Assembly: GCA_902528135.1 (NCBI GenBank) | Contig: CABZRS010000003.1 | Location: forward strand, 1 to 64,000 | Length of the DNA: 64,000 nucleotides | Source: an uncultured Pelagibacteraceae bacterium | Lineage (GTDB): Bacteria > Pseudomonadota > Alphaproteobacteria > Pelagibacterales > Pelagibacteraceae | Direction of reading: 5' to 3' | Shown: positions 51,024-61,568 of the stretch, piece after piece | Position numbering within the stretch: the stretch's first letter is position 1 | How the letters are laid out: each line of letters begins with the position of its first letter | Position numbers and translations under genes: made by a program | Notes under the pieces: model-generated | What the model was told of the DNA's origin: nothing | The model's input: the letters and a program-made list of their open reading frames with translations, nothing else | Databases searched by the model: none

Positions 51024-52202
51024 ATGCAAAAATTTAAGTCAGTTGAAGAATTAGTTAATCAACTGAGACCTACAGAACCTGTTTATTGTATTAGAAAACA
51101 GTCAATTAAATTGGCTTCTAGGTACTTTCAAAAAAATTTCCCTGGAAAAATACTTTATGCATTAAAAACTAACCCTCATCCAGTAGTTCTTAAAACTATT
51201 GTTGAGAGTGGTATTAACCATTTTGACGTAGCCTCTATCAGAGAAATAGAGACTATAAGAAAAATAAGTCTAGATGCGAATTGTTCTTACATGCATACGG
51301 TCAAAAGCAGAGAGAGTATTAAAGCGGCATATTTTAAATATAATGTTAAGGCCTTTTCTTTGGACACTAAAGATGAATTAATTAAAATTTTAGAAAGTAC
51401 AAATTATGCTAAAGACTTAGAATTATTTGTTAGAGTTTCTGTTTCTAATGAACATGCAGAGATTGATTTATCTAAAAAATTTGGAGCAATAAATAGCGAA
51501 GCATCTGGGCTACTTAGATTAACAAAGCAATATTCTAAAAAAATTGGACTTAGTTTTCATGTTGGTTCACAGTGTATGCACCCAATATCTTATACAAAAG
51601 GAATATTTGAAATTAGTAACATAATTAAAAAAACTAAAATTGTACCTGATGTAATTAATGTTGGAGGAGGCTTTCCTACTATTTACCCTGATCTTATTCC
51701 TCAATCTTTAGATGCTTACTTCAATGAAATTAAAAAAGGTTTAAACAATTTAAAATTGGATAAAACTCCAGAAATTATTTGTGAACCTGGAAGAGCGATT
51801 GTTGCAGAAAGTGGGTCAACAATTGTAAGAGTTGATTTAAGAAAAAAACAGAAACTGTATATAAATGATGGAACGTATGGATCTTTGTTTGACGCAGGTG
51901 TACCCAATATTGTTTACCCATCAAAAATGATAACTGATGGAAGAGTTATCTCCAAGAAAATAACATCTTTCGATTTCTATGGTCCAACTTGTGATAGCAT
52001 GGATTATATGAAAGGTCCTTTTATTTTACCAAATAATATAAAAGAAAATGATTATATAGAATTAGGACAGCTTGGAGCATATGGATTAACTTTTAGAACT
52101 AATTTTAATGGATTTTACTCTGATGAAATTTATGAAGTTGAAGATAATCCAATCATGACGATGTATGACAAAGAAGCAAATAAAGAGTTTCTTGTTGCTT
52201 AA
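51024..52202 (+). CDS. Type III PLP ornithine/lysine decarboxylase
   Basis: KILYALKTNPHPVVLKTIVESGINHFDVAS (PLP Lys), SFHVGSQ, VGGGFPT, CEPGRAIVAESG, GPTCDSMDYM. Confidence 0.92.
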   Translation: MQKFKSVEELVNQLRPTEPVYCIRKQSIKLASRYFQKNFPGKILYALKTNPHPVVLKTIVESGINHFDVASIREIETIRKISLDANCSYMHTVKSRESIKAAYFKYNVKAFSLDTKDELIKILESTNYAKDLELFVRVSVSNEHAEIDLSKKFGAINSEASGLLRLTKQYSKKIGLSFHVGSQCMHPISYTKGIFEISNIIKKTKIVPDVINVGGGFPTIYPDLIPQSLDAYFNEIKKGLNNLKLDKTPEIICEPGRAIVAESGSTIVRVDLRKKQKLYINDGTYGSLFDAGVPNIVYPSKMITDGRVISKKITSFDFYGPTCDSMDYMKGPFILPNNIKENDYIELGQLGAYGLTFRTNFNGFYSDEIYEVEDNPIMTMYDKEANKEFLVA

Positions 52203-53242
52203 TGTCAGATAATAAAAATCAACCAAATAATAGAAAAAGTGATTTACTTAGTAAAGAAGTAGAGCATATTGATATAACTTCTTTCGATGCTAGAAGAATA
52301 GTTTCTTCAATGGAAAAAATGTCTTTCGTTTCAAGAGAGACTGCAAATGCTGCAAATATTTATAATGAGATGATAAAGGATAAAGATTGTACAATATTTT
52401 TAACACTTGCAGGATCAACATCTGCTGCAGGGTGTATGCATATTTATAGAGATCTAGTTAAATATAATATGGTAGATGCAATAGTGGCAACTGGGGCTTC
52501 AATTATTGATATGGATTTCTTTGAGGCACTTGGTTTTAAACATTATCAAGGATCTCAATATCAAGATGATACAGAGTTGAGAAATAACTACGTAGATAGA
52601 ATATATGATACTTACATTGATGAAGAAGAGCTCCAGATGTGTGACAAAACTATTGGAGAAATTGCAGATCAATTAGAACCCAAAAGTTATACATCAAGAG
52701 AATTTATAAAAGAGATTGGCAAATATCTTAAAACAAATGCAAAGAAAAAAAATTCATTGATAGAGGTTGCCTATGACAATGACGTTCCAATTTTCTGTCC
52801 AGCGTTTACTGACTCAAGCGCAGGATTTGGGCTTGTAATGCATCAAGAAAGAAATCCAAAAAATCATATCACAATTGACTCAATCCGAGAATTTAGAGAA
52901 TTAACAGAAATTAAAATTAAATCTAAAGGATCAGGCCTTTTTATGATTGGAGGAGGTGTGCCTAAAAATTTTATTCAAGACACTGTCATATGTGCTGAAC
53001 TTTTAGGTAAAGATGTAGATATGCATAAATATGCTATTCAAATAACGGTCGCTGATTCTAGAGATGGAGCATGCAGTAGCTCAACATTAAAAGAAGCAAG
53101 CTCATGGGGCAAAGTAGATATTACCAAAGAGCAAATGGTTTTTGCGGAAGCGACAAGTGTATTACCCTTGATAGCAAGTGACGCTTATCACAAAGGTGAA
53201 TGGAAAAATAGAGAGAGAAAAAATTTTTCCAAGATATTTTGA
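52202..53242 (+). CDS. Deoxyhypusine synthase-like protein
   Basis: FLTLAGSTSAAGCMHIYRDLVKYNMVDAIVATGASIIDMDFFEALGFKHYQGS; MIGGGVPKNFIQD; 346 aa. Confidence 0.88.
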   Translation: MSDNKNQPNNRKSDLLSKEVEHIDITSFDARRIVSSMEKMSFVSRETANAANIYNEMIKDKDCTIFLTLAGSTSAAGCMHIYRDLVKYNMVDAIVATGASIIDMDFFEALGFKHYQGSQYQDDTELRNNYVDRIYDTYIDEEELQMCDKTIGEIADQLEPKSYTSREFIKEIGKYLKTNAKKKNSLIEVAYDNDVPIFCPAFTDSSAGFGLVMHQERNPKNHITIDSIREFRELTEIKIKSKGSGLFMIGGGVPKNFIQDTVICAELLGKDVDMHKYAIQITVADSRDGACSSSTLKEASSWGKVDITKEQMVFAEATSVLPLIASDAYHKGEWKNRERKNFSKIF

Positions 53243-53245
53243 TTA

Positions 53246-54127
53246 ATGATCAAAAAAATCAAAATCGGTTTAATACAAAGTAAATCTTTAGGTACTATTC
53301 AATCTAATATTGATTTAGCTATAAAAAATATTAGAAGAGCTGCAAAAAAAAAGGCAAAGATAATTTGTCTTCCTGAGCTGTTTTTAACTAATTATTTTTG
53401 CCAAACAGAAAGTCATTCAAACTTTAAATTAGCTGAAAAAATTCCAGGCACAACATCTAGGATATTTTGTGATCTGGCAAAGGAACTTGGTGTTGTATTA
53501 AATATTACGATGTTCGAAAAAAAAACATCTGGGTTTTTTCACAACACTAGTATCATTATTAGTGAAAATGGTAATATTTTATCCAAATATCGCAAGATGC
53601 ATATACCAGATGACCCAGGCTATTATGAAAAATTTTATTTCAGTCCTGGAGACCTTGGATTTAAAAGTGTTAAGACAAAATTTGGAAACATAGGTCCTCT
53701 TATATGTTGGGATCAATGGTTCCCAGAAGCAGCAAGATTAACAGCTTTAAAAGGGGCTCAAATTATTTTTTATCCTACTGCTATTGGATGGCATCCAAAA
53801 GAAAAAAGAAAGTTTGGAAAATCTCAATTAGACTCTTGGATAACAATGCAAAAATCTCATGCTATTGCTAATGGAACTTATGTGGCTGCTATAAATAGAG
53901 TTGGGGTAGAAACAAAAAGTAAGAAAAAAATTGAATTTTGGGGTAACTCTATGGTGATAGATCCTAGTGGTAAAGTAATTGCAAGAGCAGGAAATAAAAA
54001 AGAGGATATTTTAGTTTGTGAAATAGATTATAAAAAAATAGATACTGCAAGACAGCACTGGCCTTTTTTAAGAGATAGGAGAACTGAATTTTATAAAGAT
54101 ATTCTCAAAAATCCTGAAGATGAGTAA
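53246..54127 (+). CDS. aguB: N-carbamoylputrescine amidase (nitrilase superfamily)
   Basis: KIICLPELFLTNYFCQ, KYRKMHIPDDPGYYEKFYFSPGD, LICWDQWFPEAARL. Confidence 0.92.
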   Translation: MIKKIKIGLIQSKSLGTIQSNIDLAIKNIRRAAKKKAKIICLPELFLTNYFCQTESHSNFKLAEKIPGTTSRIFCDLAKELGVVLNITMFEKKTSGFFHNTSIIISENGNILSKYRKMHIPDDPGYYEKFYFSPGDLGFKSVKTKFGNIGPLICWDQWFPEAARLTALKGAQIIFYPTAIGWHPKEKRKFGKSQLDSWITMQKSHAIANGTYVAAINRVGVETKSKKKIEFWGNSMVIDPSGKVIARAGNKKEDILVCEIDYKKIDTARQHWPFLRDRRTEFYKDILKNPEDE

Positions 54128-55184
54128 AAAAATAAATGAATTTAGAATGCCAGCAGAATGGGAGCCTCAAAAATCAGTTTGGATGTCGTGGCCTCATAAT
54201 AAAAATGATTGGCCTGGATTATTTGAAAAAATTCCAAATGTAGTTGGAAAAATAATAAAATATCTAACAAAACATCAAAAAGTAGATTTGTTAGTCAATA
54301 ATACCAAAAGTATCAATAACATAAGAATATATTTAAAAAAAATAGGTTGCAATATATCTAACATTAAATTTCATAAACTTAAAACAGATAGACTTTGGTT
54401 AAGAGATTCTGGGCCAATATTTTTAATCAACAAAAAAAAAAGAAAAAAGACCATGCTTGATTTTAAATTTAATGCCTGGTCAAAATATAAAAACTTCAAA
54501 AATGATAACAAAATCAATAGCCTTATTAGTAAATATTTGAATATTAAAAGTATTTTACCTAAAAAAGTAAATTCAAAAAAATTTGTAAGAGTAGTGATGG
54601 AAGGAGGTGCATTTGACAACAATGGATCAGGCTCCATATTGCTTACAAAGGAGTGTTTATTAAGTAATAAACAAGAGAGAAATAAAGGATTCAAAAAAAT
54701 TGATTATGAAAATCTATTTTCAAAATATTTAAATGCAAAAAATTTTATTTGGCTTAATAAAGGAATTGTTGGAGATGACACACACGGCCATATTGATGAT
54801 ATTGCAAGATTTGTTTCAAAAAGTACAATTATGATAGCTGTAGAAAATAACAGATCAGATAAAAATTATAAAGCTCTTAGAGAAAATTTAAAAATATTGA
54901 GAAAAAGTTACGATGAAAATGGAAAAAAATTTAAAATTATAAAAATCCCTATGCCAAGTCCAGTTGTCATAGATAAAACTCGTGTCCCTGCAAGTTATTT
55001 AAATTTTTTCATAAGTAATAAAACAGTCTTGGTTCCAGTATTTAATGTGAAAGAAGACAAAAAGGTTTTAAAAATTTTTAGAAAATTTTTTATAAATAGA
55101 GAAGTTATTGCTATTGATTGTAGTGAATTAATTTGGGGTTTTGGAGCTATTCATTGCATGACGCAACAAGAGCCAAAAATTTGA
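54120..55184 (+). CDS. aguA: Agmatine deiminase
   Basis: FRMPAEWEPQKSVWMSWPHNKNDWPG, RLWLRDSGPIFLIN, GDDTHGHIDDIARFV, C-terminal GFGAIHCMTQQEP. Confidence 0.94.
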   Translation: MSKKINEFRMPAEWEPQKSVWMSWPHNKNDWPGLFEKIPNVVGKIIKYLTKHQKVDLLVNNTKSINNIRIYLKKIGCNISNIKFHKLKTDRLWLRDSGPIFLINKKKRKKTMLDFKFNAWSKYKNFKNDNKINSLISKYLNIKSILPKKVNSKKFVRVVMEGGAFDNNGSGSILLTKECLLSNKQERNKGFKKIDYENLFSKYLNAKNFIWLNKGIVGDDTHGHIDDIARFVSKSTIMIAVENNRSDKNYKALRENLKILRKSYDENGKKFKIIKIPMPSPVVIDKTRVPASYLNFFISNKTVLVPVFNVKEDKKVLKIFRKFFINREVIAIDCSELIWGFGAIHCMTQQEPKI

Positions 55185-55185
55185 A

Positions 55186-55734
55186 TTAAGCAGCTTTTAA
55201 AGTGCCTAATAATAATCTAAAAGGTATCAACATTACTAAAGCTACAAAAATCTTTACTGCTAAATCTCCTAAAGACAGTGTCACCCAAGGTATTCCTGTT
55301 CCATAAAATGAAATCGAAAAGAATAAAAATGTATCAACTGAAGAACCAATTAATGAAGAGGCAAGTGGCGCAATAAACCATTTTTTTTGTCTTAATTGAT
55401 CAAATATTTGTACATCCAATAATTGAGCAATAATAAATGCTGTTCCTGAACCAATTGCTATTCTTACTGAGATTAAATCGGCAAAATTTGTTGAGAAAAT
55501 TAGTGTAAACAAAATACCTATTGTAAATCCTATATATACAATTTTTCTAGCAACTAATTTACCAAAAGATCTATTTGCCAGATCAGTTATTAAAAAAGCT
55601 ATTGGATAACTGAATGCTCCATATGTAAGAATTTCTTGAAGACCATAATATTTAATGGGAAATTGGACTAAATAATTAGACGCTAAAACAACCAATCCCA
55701 TTAAAAATGAGAGTGTTAAAAATACTTTATTCAT
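55186..55734 (-). CDS. VUT-family (YhhQ/queuosine precursor) transporter
   Basis: TYGAFSYPIAFLITDLANRSFGKLVARKIVYIGF; SSVDTFLFFSISF. Confidence 0.88.
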   Translation of the reverse strand: MNKVFLTLSFLMGLVVLASNYLVQFPIKYYGLQEILTYGAFSYPIAFLITDLANRSFGKLVARKIVYIGFTIGILFTLIFSTNFADLISVRIAIGSGTAFIIAQLLDVQIFDQLRQKKWFIAPLASSLIGSSVDTFLFFSISFYGTGIPWVTLSLGDLAVKIFVALVMLIPFRLLLGTLKAA

Positions 55735-56015
55735 TATGCAGATTTACTGACTAAGGATTTTTTTAATTTTTTTAGTCTTAATGACAAATCTCTAGACTTG
55801 GCTGAAATAAGAAATTGATCAAAACTACCTTTTTTATCCACTGATCTAACCCCGGCATTTGATACGGTTAATCTTAAACTTCTCTTAAGTAGTTCACTTT
55901 TAAATTTAACTTTTTTTAAATTTGGAAGAAATCTTCTTTTAGTCTTATTGTTAGCATGACTAACGTTATGACCCTTGAGTGGGATTTTTCCAGTAAGTTC
56001 ACATTTTTTTGACAT
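55734..56015 (-). CDS. rpmB: 50S ribosomal protein L28
   Basis: [36 protein letters not shown]. Confidence 0.97.
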   Translation of the reverse strand: MSKKCELTGKIPLKGHNVSHANNKTKRRFLPNLKKVKFKSELLKRSLRLTVSNAGVRSVDKKGSFDQFLISAKSRDLSLRLKKLKKSLVSKSA

Positions 56016-56058
56016 AAATTATGAGCTTGTATAAGATCTGAATCTTATCGCGTCAAGA

Positions 56059-57099
56059 TTAATTTTTAGTTCCAATGGCCTCTGAAACATTTTTAAACCC
56101 CTTATTTTTTAATAAATCAATTAATTCTGTACTTATTTTTGAAGCTATACGAGGACCTCTATAAACCATTCCAGTATATAATTGAACGAGTGTTGCACCA
56201 GAAATGATTTTTTCAAAAGCATCTTGTCCATTACTAACACCACCCACTCCTATTATTTTTGTTTTATCTTTTAGAATTTTATAAAATTTAGAAATTGCCT
56301 CGTTTGAAATCTTTTCAATTGGTTTGCCTGACAGTCCACCCTTTTCTAATTTATTTATATTTTTTAAATTTTCTCTATTCTTATCTGTGGTATTGGAAAC
56401 AATAATAATTTCTATTTCTTCTTCCATAATGATCTTAGATACTTCATTAATTTGATCGTCATTAAGATCAGGTGAAACTTTTATTGCTAATGGAATGTTT
56501 GAATTCAATTTTTTTTTTTCATTTTTTAGTTTGTCAATCAATGAGTTTAATTCGTCCTGGTTATGAAAGTCTCTTAAATTTTCTGTATTTGGTGAGGAAA
56601 TATTTATAGTTATATAATCAGCTAAATTATAAAATTTACGAAAACAAATTAAATAATCATCAATTCTATTAGTAGAGTCTTTATTTGGTCCAATATTTAT
56701 TCCTAAAAAACCCTTTTTATTATTTTCCTTAATTGTCTGACTAATTTGTTCTGAACCAGAATTGTTAAAACCTAATCTATTTATAAGAGCTTCATCTTCC
56801 TCAAGTCTAAAAACTCTTGGTTTAGGGTTACCAAATTGAGGCTTAGGAGTAATTGTCCCTACTTCAACAAAACCAAATCCAAGATTAAACAGTGGATTAT
56901 ATACTTCAGCATTTTTATCAAACCCAGCAGCAACACCAATTGGTGAAGATAATTTTTTTTCACAAAAAGTTGTTTCTAAAATATAATTATCTTTAGGTTT
57001 TGAGACAGGAATATTATTTAACTTTAGTGCTTTGATTGCTAAAGAGTGAGCTACTTCAGGGCTAAATTTAAAAATTAATGGTCTTAAAATATTAAACAT
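56059..57099 (-). CDS. pyrD: Dihydroorotate dehydrogenase (quinone), class 2
   Basis: SPIGVAAGFDKNAEVYNPLFNLGFGFVEVGTITPKPQFGNPKPRVFRL; NISSPNT; GGLSGKPI. Confidence 0.97.
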   Translation of the reverse strand: MFNILRPLIFKFSPEVAHSLAIKALKLNNIPVSKPKDNYILETTFCEKKLSSPIGVAAGFDKNAEVYNPLFNLGFGFVEVGTITPKPQFGNPKPRVFRLEEDEALINRLGFNNSGSEQISQTIKENNKKGFLGINIGPNKDSTNRIDDYLICFRKFYNLADYITINISSPNTENLRDFHNQDELNSLIDKLKNEKKKLNSNIPLAIKVSPDLNDDQINEVSKIIMEEEIEIIIVSNTTDKNRENLKNINKLEKGGLSGKPIEKISNEAISKFYKILKDKTKIIGVGGVSNGQDAFEKIISGATLVQLYTGMVYRGPRIASKISTELIDLLKNKGFKNVSEAIGTKN

Positions 57100-58660
57100 T
57101 TTCTAATTTACTTTTTATTAATTCTTTGGTTTCTTGAACCCCAAAAAAGCTTATAAAAAAACCAAATCGTGGTCCATTTTCTACCCCAAAAACTACCTCA
57201 TATATTAACTTAAACCAATCACGCAAATTTTCTTTATAGCCATTTTCTTTGCCGACTGTATAAATTGTAGTCTGAATGTCCTCTGGTTTCATTTCTTCAT
57301 CGCAGTTATCTAAAGAGTTTACTAAAGCTTCTAAAGCAATTTTTTCACTTTCATTTGGTTTTTTATAAATCTTTTTAGATTTTATAACGTCATTAAAATA
57401 TTTAATTGCATAAGATATTAAATTATCAAAAATTGAATGCTTATCCTCATTAATATCTTTCTTATATTTCTTAACAAACTTCCAAAGTAATTCTTTATTA
57501 TCAGCATTGCTGGTCTCAACTAAATTTAATAGCATTGAGAAAGACATAATTGAATTTTCCTCTGGTATCTCTGAATTATGAACATGCCAAACAGGGTTCA
57601 TTAGTTTTTGAAGTTCATTTTGAGTTTTACCTTTTTCAATAAAATCAAGATATTCATCGACAGCCTTTGGTACTACTTCTCTATAAAGTTTTTTTGCTCT
57701 TTTTGGATTTTGGTACATATATAAGGAGAGACTTTCTGGTGAAGCATACTCTAACCATTGGTCAATAGTAATACCGTTTCCTTTTGATTTAGATATTTTT
57801 TCACCCTTTTCATCTAAAAATAACTCATATGCAAAGCCAGATGGATTTGACTTACCTAATAATTTTACGATTTTTGTAGATAAAATTGCACTCTCAATCA
57901 AATCTTTCCCATACATTTCAAAATCTACATCGAGAGCATACCATCTCATTGCCCAATCTACTTTCCATTGTAATTTGCAATTGCCATCTAAAATACTTTG
58001 TTCTAATTTTTTACCTTTATTGTCAAAAATTATTTTTGAATTTTTAGTATCTAGTTGTAAGACTGGTATCTCTAATACAACCCCTGTATCTGGACATATT
58101 GGTAAAAAAGGAGAATATGTTTTTTGTCTTTCTTTACCAAGTGTGGGAATAACTATATTCATTATTCCTTCATAATTTTCTAAAATTAATTTTAATGGGT
58201 CATTAAAAAAACCAGATTTATATAAAAGAGTTGAACTTTTAAAATTATATTTAAAATTAAATTTATTTAGAAAGTTTTTCAACATTTCATTGTTGTGCTC
58301 TCCAAAACTATTAAATTTTCCAAAAGGATCTGGAACCTGAGTTAAAGGTTTATGAAGATTTTGTATTAGTTTTTCAGAATTAGGAATATTTTCAGGCACT
58401 TTCCTTAGTCCATCCATATCGTCGGAAAAAGTAATTATTTCTTTAGGGAGATCAGTTAAATGATTTAAGGCATTAACTATCATTGAGGTTCTTGCTACTT
58501 CACCAAAAGTACCAATATGTGGTAAACCACTGGGACCATATCCTGTTTGCAGAATAATTTTTCCTTTGTTTTCAATATTTTTTTTTCTATCTCTAAGAAG
58601 CTTTTTAGCTTCAACAAAGGGCCAAGCGTTTGTTTTATCAATGTTGGTTTTATCTATCAC
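57092..58660 (-). CDS. lysS: Lysyl-tRNA synthetase, class I
   Basis: LQTGYGPSGLPHIGTFGEVARTSM (HIGH-type), KISKSKGNG (KMSKS-type); class I architecture. Confidence 0.95.
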   Translation of the reverse strand: MIDKTNIDKTNAWPFVEAKKLLRDRKKNIENKGKIILQTGYGPSGLPHIGTFGEVARTSMIVNALNHLTDLPKEIITFSDDMDGLRKVPENIPNSEKLIQNLHKPLTQVPDPFGKFNSFGEHNNEMLKNFLNKFNFKYNFKSSTLLYKSGFFNDPLKLILENYEGIMNIVIPTLGKERQKTYSPFLPICPDTGVVLEIPVLQLDTKNSKIIFDNKGKKLEQSILDGNCKLQWKVDWAMRWYALDVDFEMYGKDLIESAILSTKIVKLLGKSNPSGFAYELFLDEKGEKISKSKGNGITIDQWLEYASPESLSLYMYQNPKRAKKLYREVVPKAVDEYLDFIEKGKTQNELQKLMNPVWHVHNSEIPEENSIMSFSMLLNLVETSNADNKELLWKFVKKYKKDINEDKHSIFDNLISYAIKYFNDVIKSKKIYKKPNESEKIALEALVNSLDNCDEEMKPEDIQTTIYTVGKENGYKENLRDWFKLIYEVVFGVENGPRFGFFISFFGVQETKELIKSKLENV

Positions 58661-58746
58661 TTTTAATTAAACAGCCTATAAAATAACGTTTTTAATAATT
58701 CTTATAGAGTTGAAATTTATTTACCATAAAATAATGTCCAATCAAA

Positions 58747-60195
58747 ATGTCCAATTATAAAACAGTTTTTTTTACCCTAGGAATTTTACAAATTATTTTA
58801 GGTTTATCGATGATTGCGCCAATTTTAACGCAGTTTTTTTATGATGAATTTGACTCTGGTTTTATAAGTTCTGGAATTGTAACTGTTATTTTTGGAATTC
58901 TCTTTTTACTATCAAATTTAGATCATGATAAAAAAATTAGCTTACCTCAGGCTTTTCTGTTAACAGCTTTATCATGGTTGAGTATTGCGACTTTTGGTTC
59001 ACTTCCATTTATATTTTCTGAGATAAATTTAGGTGCTACAGACGCTTTTTTTGAGAGCATGTCTGGTATTACTACAACTGGATCAACCATAATTACCAAT
59101 TTAAATGAGACACCAAAAAGTATCTTACTTTGGAGGGGAATGCTTCAATGGTTAGGTGGAATTGGTATCATTGTGATGGCAATTACTTTAATGCCACTTA
59201 TGAATATTGGTGGAATGCAGTTGTTTATTATATCCACGAGTGATACCCCAGAAAAAATTTTACCTAGATCAAAAGAGATAGCTTTGAGATTAATCTTAGT
59301 ATACTCAGGATTAACTTTTATATGTGCATTATTTTATAAAATATTTGGTATGAACTTTTTTGACAGTGTTGTTCACTCAATGACAACAATTGCAACAGGA
59401 GGTTTCTCAAATTATAATGAGTCTATTGGCTATTTTGATAGTTCACTAATTGAATTTACATCAATTATATTTATAATTTTAGGAAGTATTCCATTTATTG
59501 CCTATATCAAATACTTAAATGGAGACAAAAAAATATTTTTTAAAGATACACAAATTAAAACTTTTATAAAGATTGTTCTTTTTTCAATTCTTTTAATGTA
59601 TCTATATCTATTTATAAAAAATCAAAGTTTTTTTGATACCAGTATTAGGTCAGTTGCATTTAATGTAATATCAATTTTAACTGGAACTGGTTATGTAACT
59701 CAAAACTTTAGTGATTGGGGTCAATTCCCATTAATTTATTTTCTTATTCTTATGTTTATCGGTGGATGTGCAGGCTCAACAGCTTGTGGGATTAAAATAT
59801 TTAGGGTTCAAATTTTATTCCAGTTTATCTCTGTTCAACTTAAGAAAATAATTTATCCAAGAGGTATATTTAAAATAAAATATGAAAATAATAATATTGA
59901 TGAAAAGTTTTTAGCATCAATTATTTCCTTCATATTTTTATATATCGTAATTTTTTTTATTATAACTGCTCTTTTATCAACAAGTGGTTTAGATTTGACA
60001 ACTTCAATATCTGCTGCCGCAACATCAATATCAAATGTAGGACCTGGTTTAGGTGATATTATTGGTCCAAACGGTAATTTTTCTAATTTATCTGATTTTT
60101 CAAAATGGATTTTAAGTTTAGCTATGATTTTAGGTAGATTAGAGTTGTTTGCTGTATTAGTATTATTTATTCCGTCATTTTGGAGGAAATATTAA
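58747..60195 (+). CDS. trkH: Potassium uptake protein TrkH
   Basis: ESMSGITTTGSTII, MTTIATGGFSNYNESIGYF, GGCAGSTACGIKIFR. Confidence 0.94.
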   Translation: MSNYKTVFFTLGILQIILGLSMIAPILTQFFYDEFDSGFISSGIVTVIFGILFLLSNLDHDKKISLPQAFLLTALSWLSIATFGSLPFIFSEINLGATDAFFESMSGITTTGSTIITNLNETPKSILLWRGMLQWLGGIGIIVMAITLMPLMNIGGMQLFIISTSDTPEKILPRSKEIALRLILVYSGLTFICALFYKIFGMNFFDSVVHSMTTIATGGFSNYNESIGYFDSSLIEFTSIIFIILGSIPFIAYIKYLNGDKKIFFKDTQIKTFIKIVLFSILLMYLYLFIKNQSFFDTSIRSVAFNVISILTGTGYVTQNFSDWGQFPLIYFLILMFIGGCAGSTACGIKIFRVQILFQFISVQLKKIIYPRGIFKIKYENNNIDEKFLASIISFIFLYIVIFFIITALLSTSGLDLTTSISAAATSISNVGPGLGDIIGPNGNFSNLSDFSKWILSLAMILGRLELFAVLVLFIPSFWRKY

Positions 60196-61568
60196 TGTCT
60201 GAAACAAAGCAAAGCTGGTTTGACTCATTATTAGTTTATAAAGATATTAGGATGTTAAGAATATTGCTTCTAGGAGCAATAAGTGGTTTTCCATGGGTGT
60301 TAATTGCAAGTAGCTTAAGTCTTTGGTTAAAGGAAGAGGGATTAAGTAGATCAACAATTGGTTGGGCAGGATTAATATTTGGAGTGTATGCATTTAATTA
60401 TTTATGGGCTCCAATAATTGACAGAGTACAAATTCCATTTTTAACAAAAAAATTAGGTCATCGACGTGGATGGATTGTATTAATGCAATTAATTATTTTA
60501 CTGAGCCTAATAGTTTGGAGTTTTATAAATCCTACTCAAAACCTAGCACTTTTAATTAGTATTGGATTAGTAATTGCTATTGCTTCTGCTACTCAAGATA
60601 TTACTGTTGATGCACTTAGAATAGAACAGATTAATTCAAATGAAGGAAAATCTATGGCCGCAGGTGCTGCTATGGCAGTTGTCGGATGGTGGACAGGATA
60701 TAAGTTAGGTGGTGTTGTAGCATTATTTACTGCAGAATTTTTTGAAAACATGGGTGTAGCAGATTATTGGCAGGCTACTTTTTTAGTTTTAGGAATTTTA
60801 ATAATTTTGATGAATATAGGTTTAATGTTTGTTCACGAGACAATTGATTTTAATAGAGTAAATAATCAAAAAGCAACAGATCAAATTATTAGGAATAAGC
60901 TTGGATACAATAATATTATAACAAATTTTGTTGCTTATATAACAGGAACAATTGGTGGACCAATAATAAGCTTTTTTAAAAAAAATGGATTAGCAATTGC
61001 ACTAGGGATTTTAGGTTTTGTATTTTTATTCAAGATCGGAGAAGCATTTTTAGGTCGTATGTCAATTGTTTTTTATAAGGAAATTGGTTTTTCTAAAGGT
61101 CAAATAGCTATTTATTCCAAAGGATTGGGGTGGATTACTACTGTAGTTTTCACTTTACTTGGCGGAATAATGGCAATGCGGGCTGGAACTATCAAAACAA
61201 TGTTTTTTGCGGGTGGTTTAATGGCTCTAACAAATCTAATTTTTGCAGTCTTAGCTTGGACAGGCAAATCTGAACTTTTATTTGCAATAGCTGTAATTGC
61301 AGATGATATTACTGCAGCATTCGCTACTGTTGCATTTGTTGCCTTCATATCATTGTTAGTCGATAGAACCTATACAGCCACTCAGTATGCATTGTTGGCA
61401 TCAATTGGAACAGCAGGAAGGACAACACTTGCCTCATCGTCAGGAGCATTGGTAGATTGGTTGAATGGAGACTGGGGTACTTTTTTTGTAATAACAACTA
61501 TTATGGTGATACCATCACTAATTTGTCTTTGGTTTATAAGAAATAAAGTAAAAATCGGTGCAAAATAG
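60195..61568 (+). CDS. MFS transporter, AmpG-like
   Basis: RMLRILLLGAISGFPWVLIASSLSLWLKEEGLSRSTIGWAGLIFGVYAFNYLWAPIIDR; SATQDITVDALRIE. ATG 60195 preferred over 60180 (TAATG overlap with trkH stop, GGAGG upstream). Confidence 0.82.
   Translation: MSETKQSWFDSLLVYKDIRMLRILLLGAISGFPWVLIASSLSLWLKEEGLSRSTIGWAGLIFGVYAFNYLWAPIIDRVQIPFLTKKLGHRRGWIVLMQLIILLSLIVWSFINPTQNLALLISIGLVIAIASATQDITVDALRIEQINSNEGKSMAAGAAMAVVGWWTGYKLGGVVALFTAEFFENMGVADYWQATFLVLGILIILMNIGLMFVHETIDFNRVNNQKATDQIIRNKLGYNNIITNFVAYITGTIGGPIISFFKKNGLAIALGILGFVFLFKIGEAFLGRMSIVFYKEIGFSKGQIAIYSKGLGWITTVVFTLLGGIMAMRAGTIKTMFFAGGLMALTNLIFAVLAWTGKSELLFAIAVIADDITAAFATVAFVAFISLLVDRTYTATQYALLASIGTAGRTTLASSSGALVDWLNGDWGTFFVITTIMVIPSLICLWFIRNKVKIGAK

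Noticed and set aside
54371-54694. 107-aa minus-strand ORF in aguA
   Set aside because: Antisense to catalytic motifs of agmatine deiminase.
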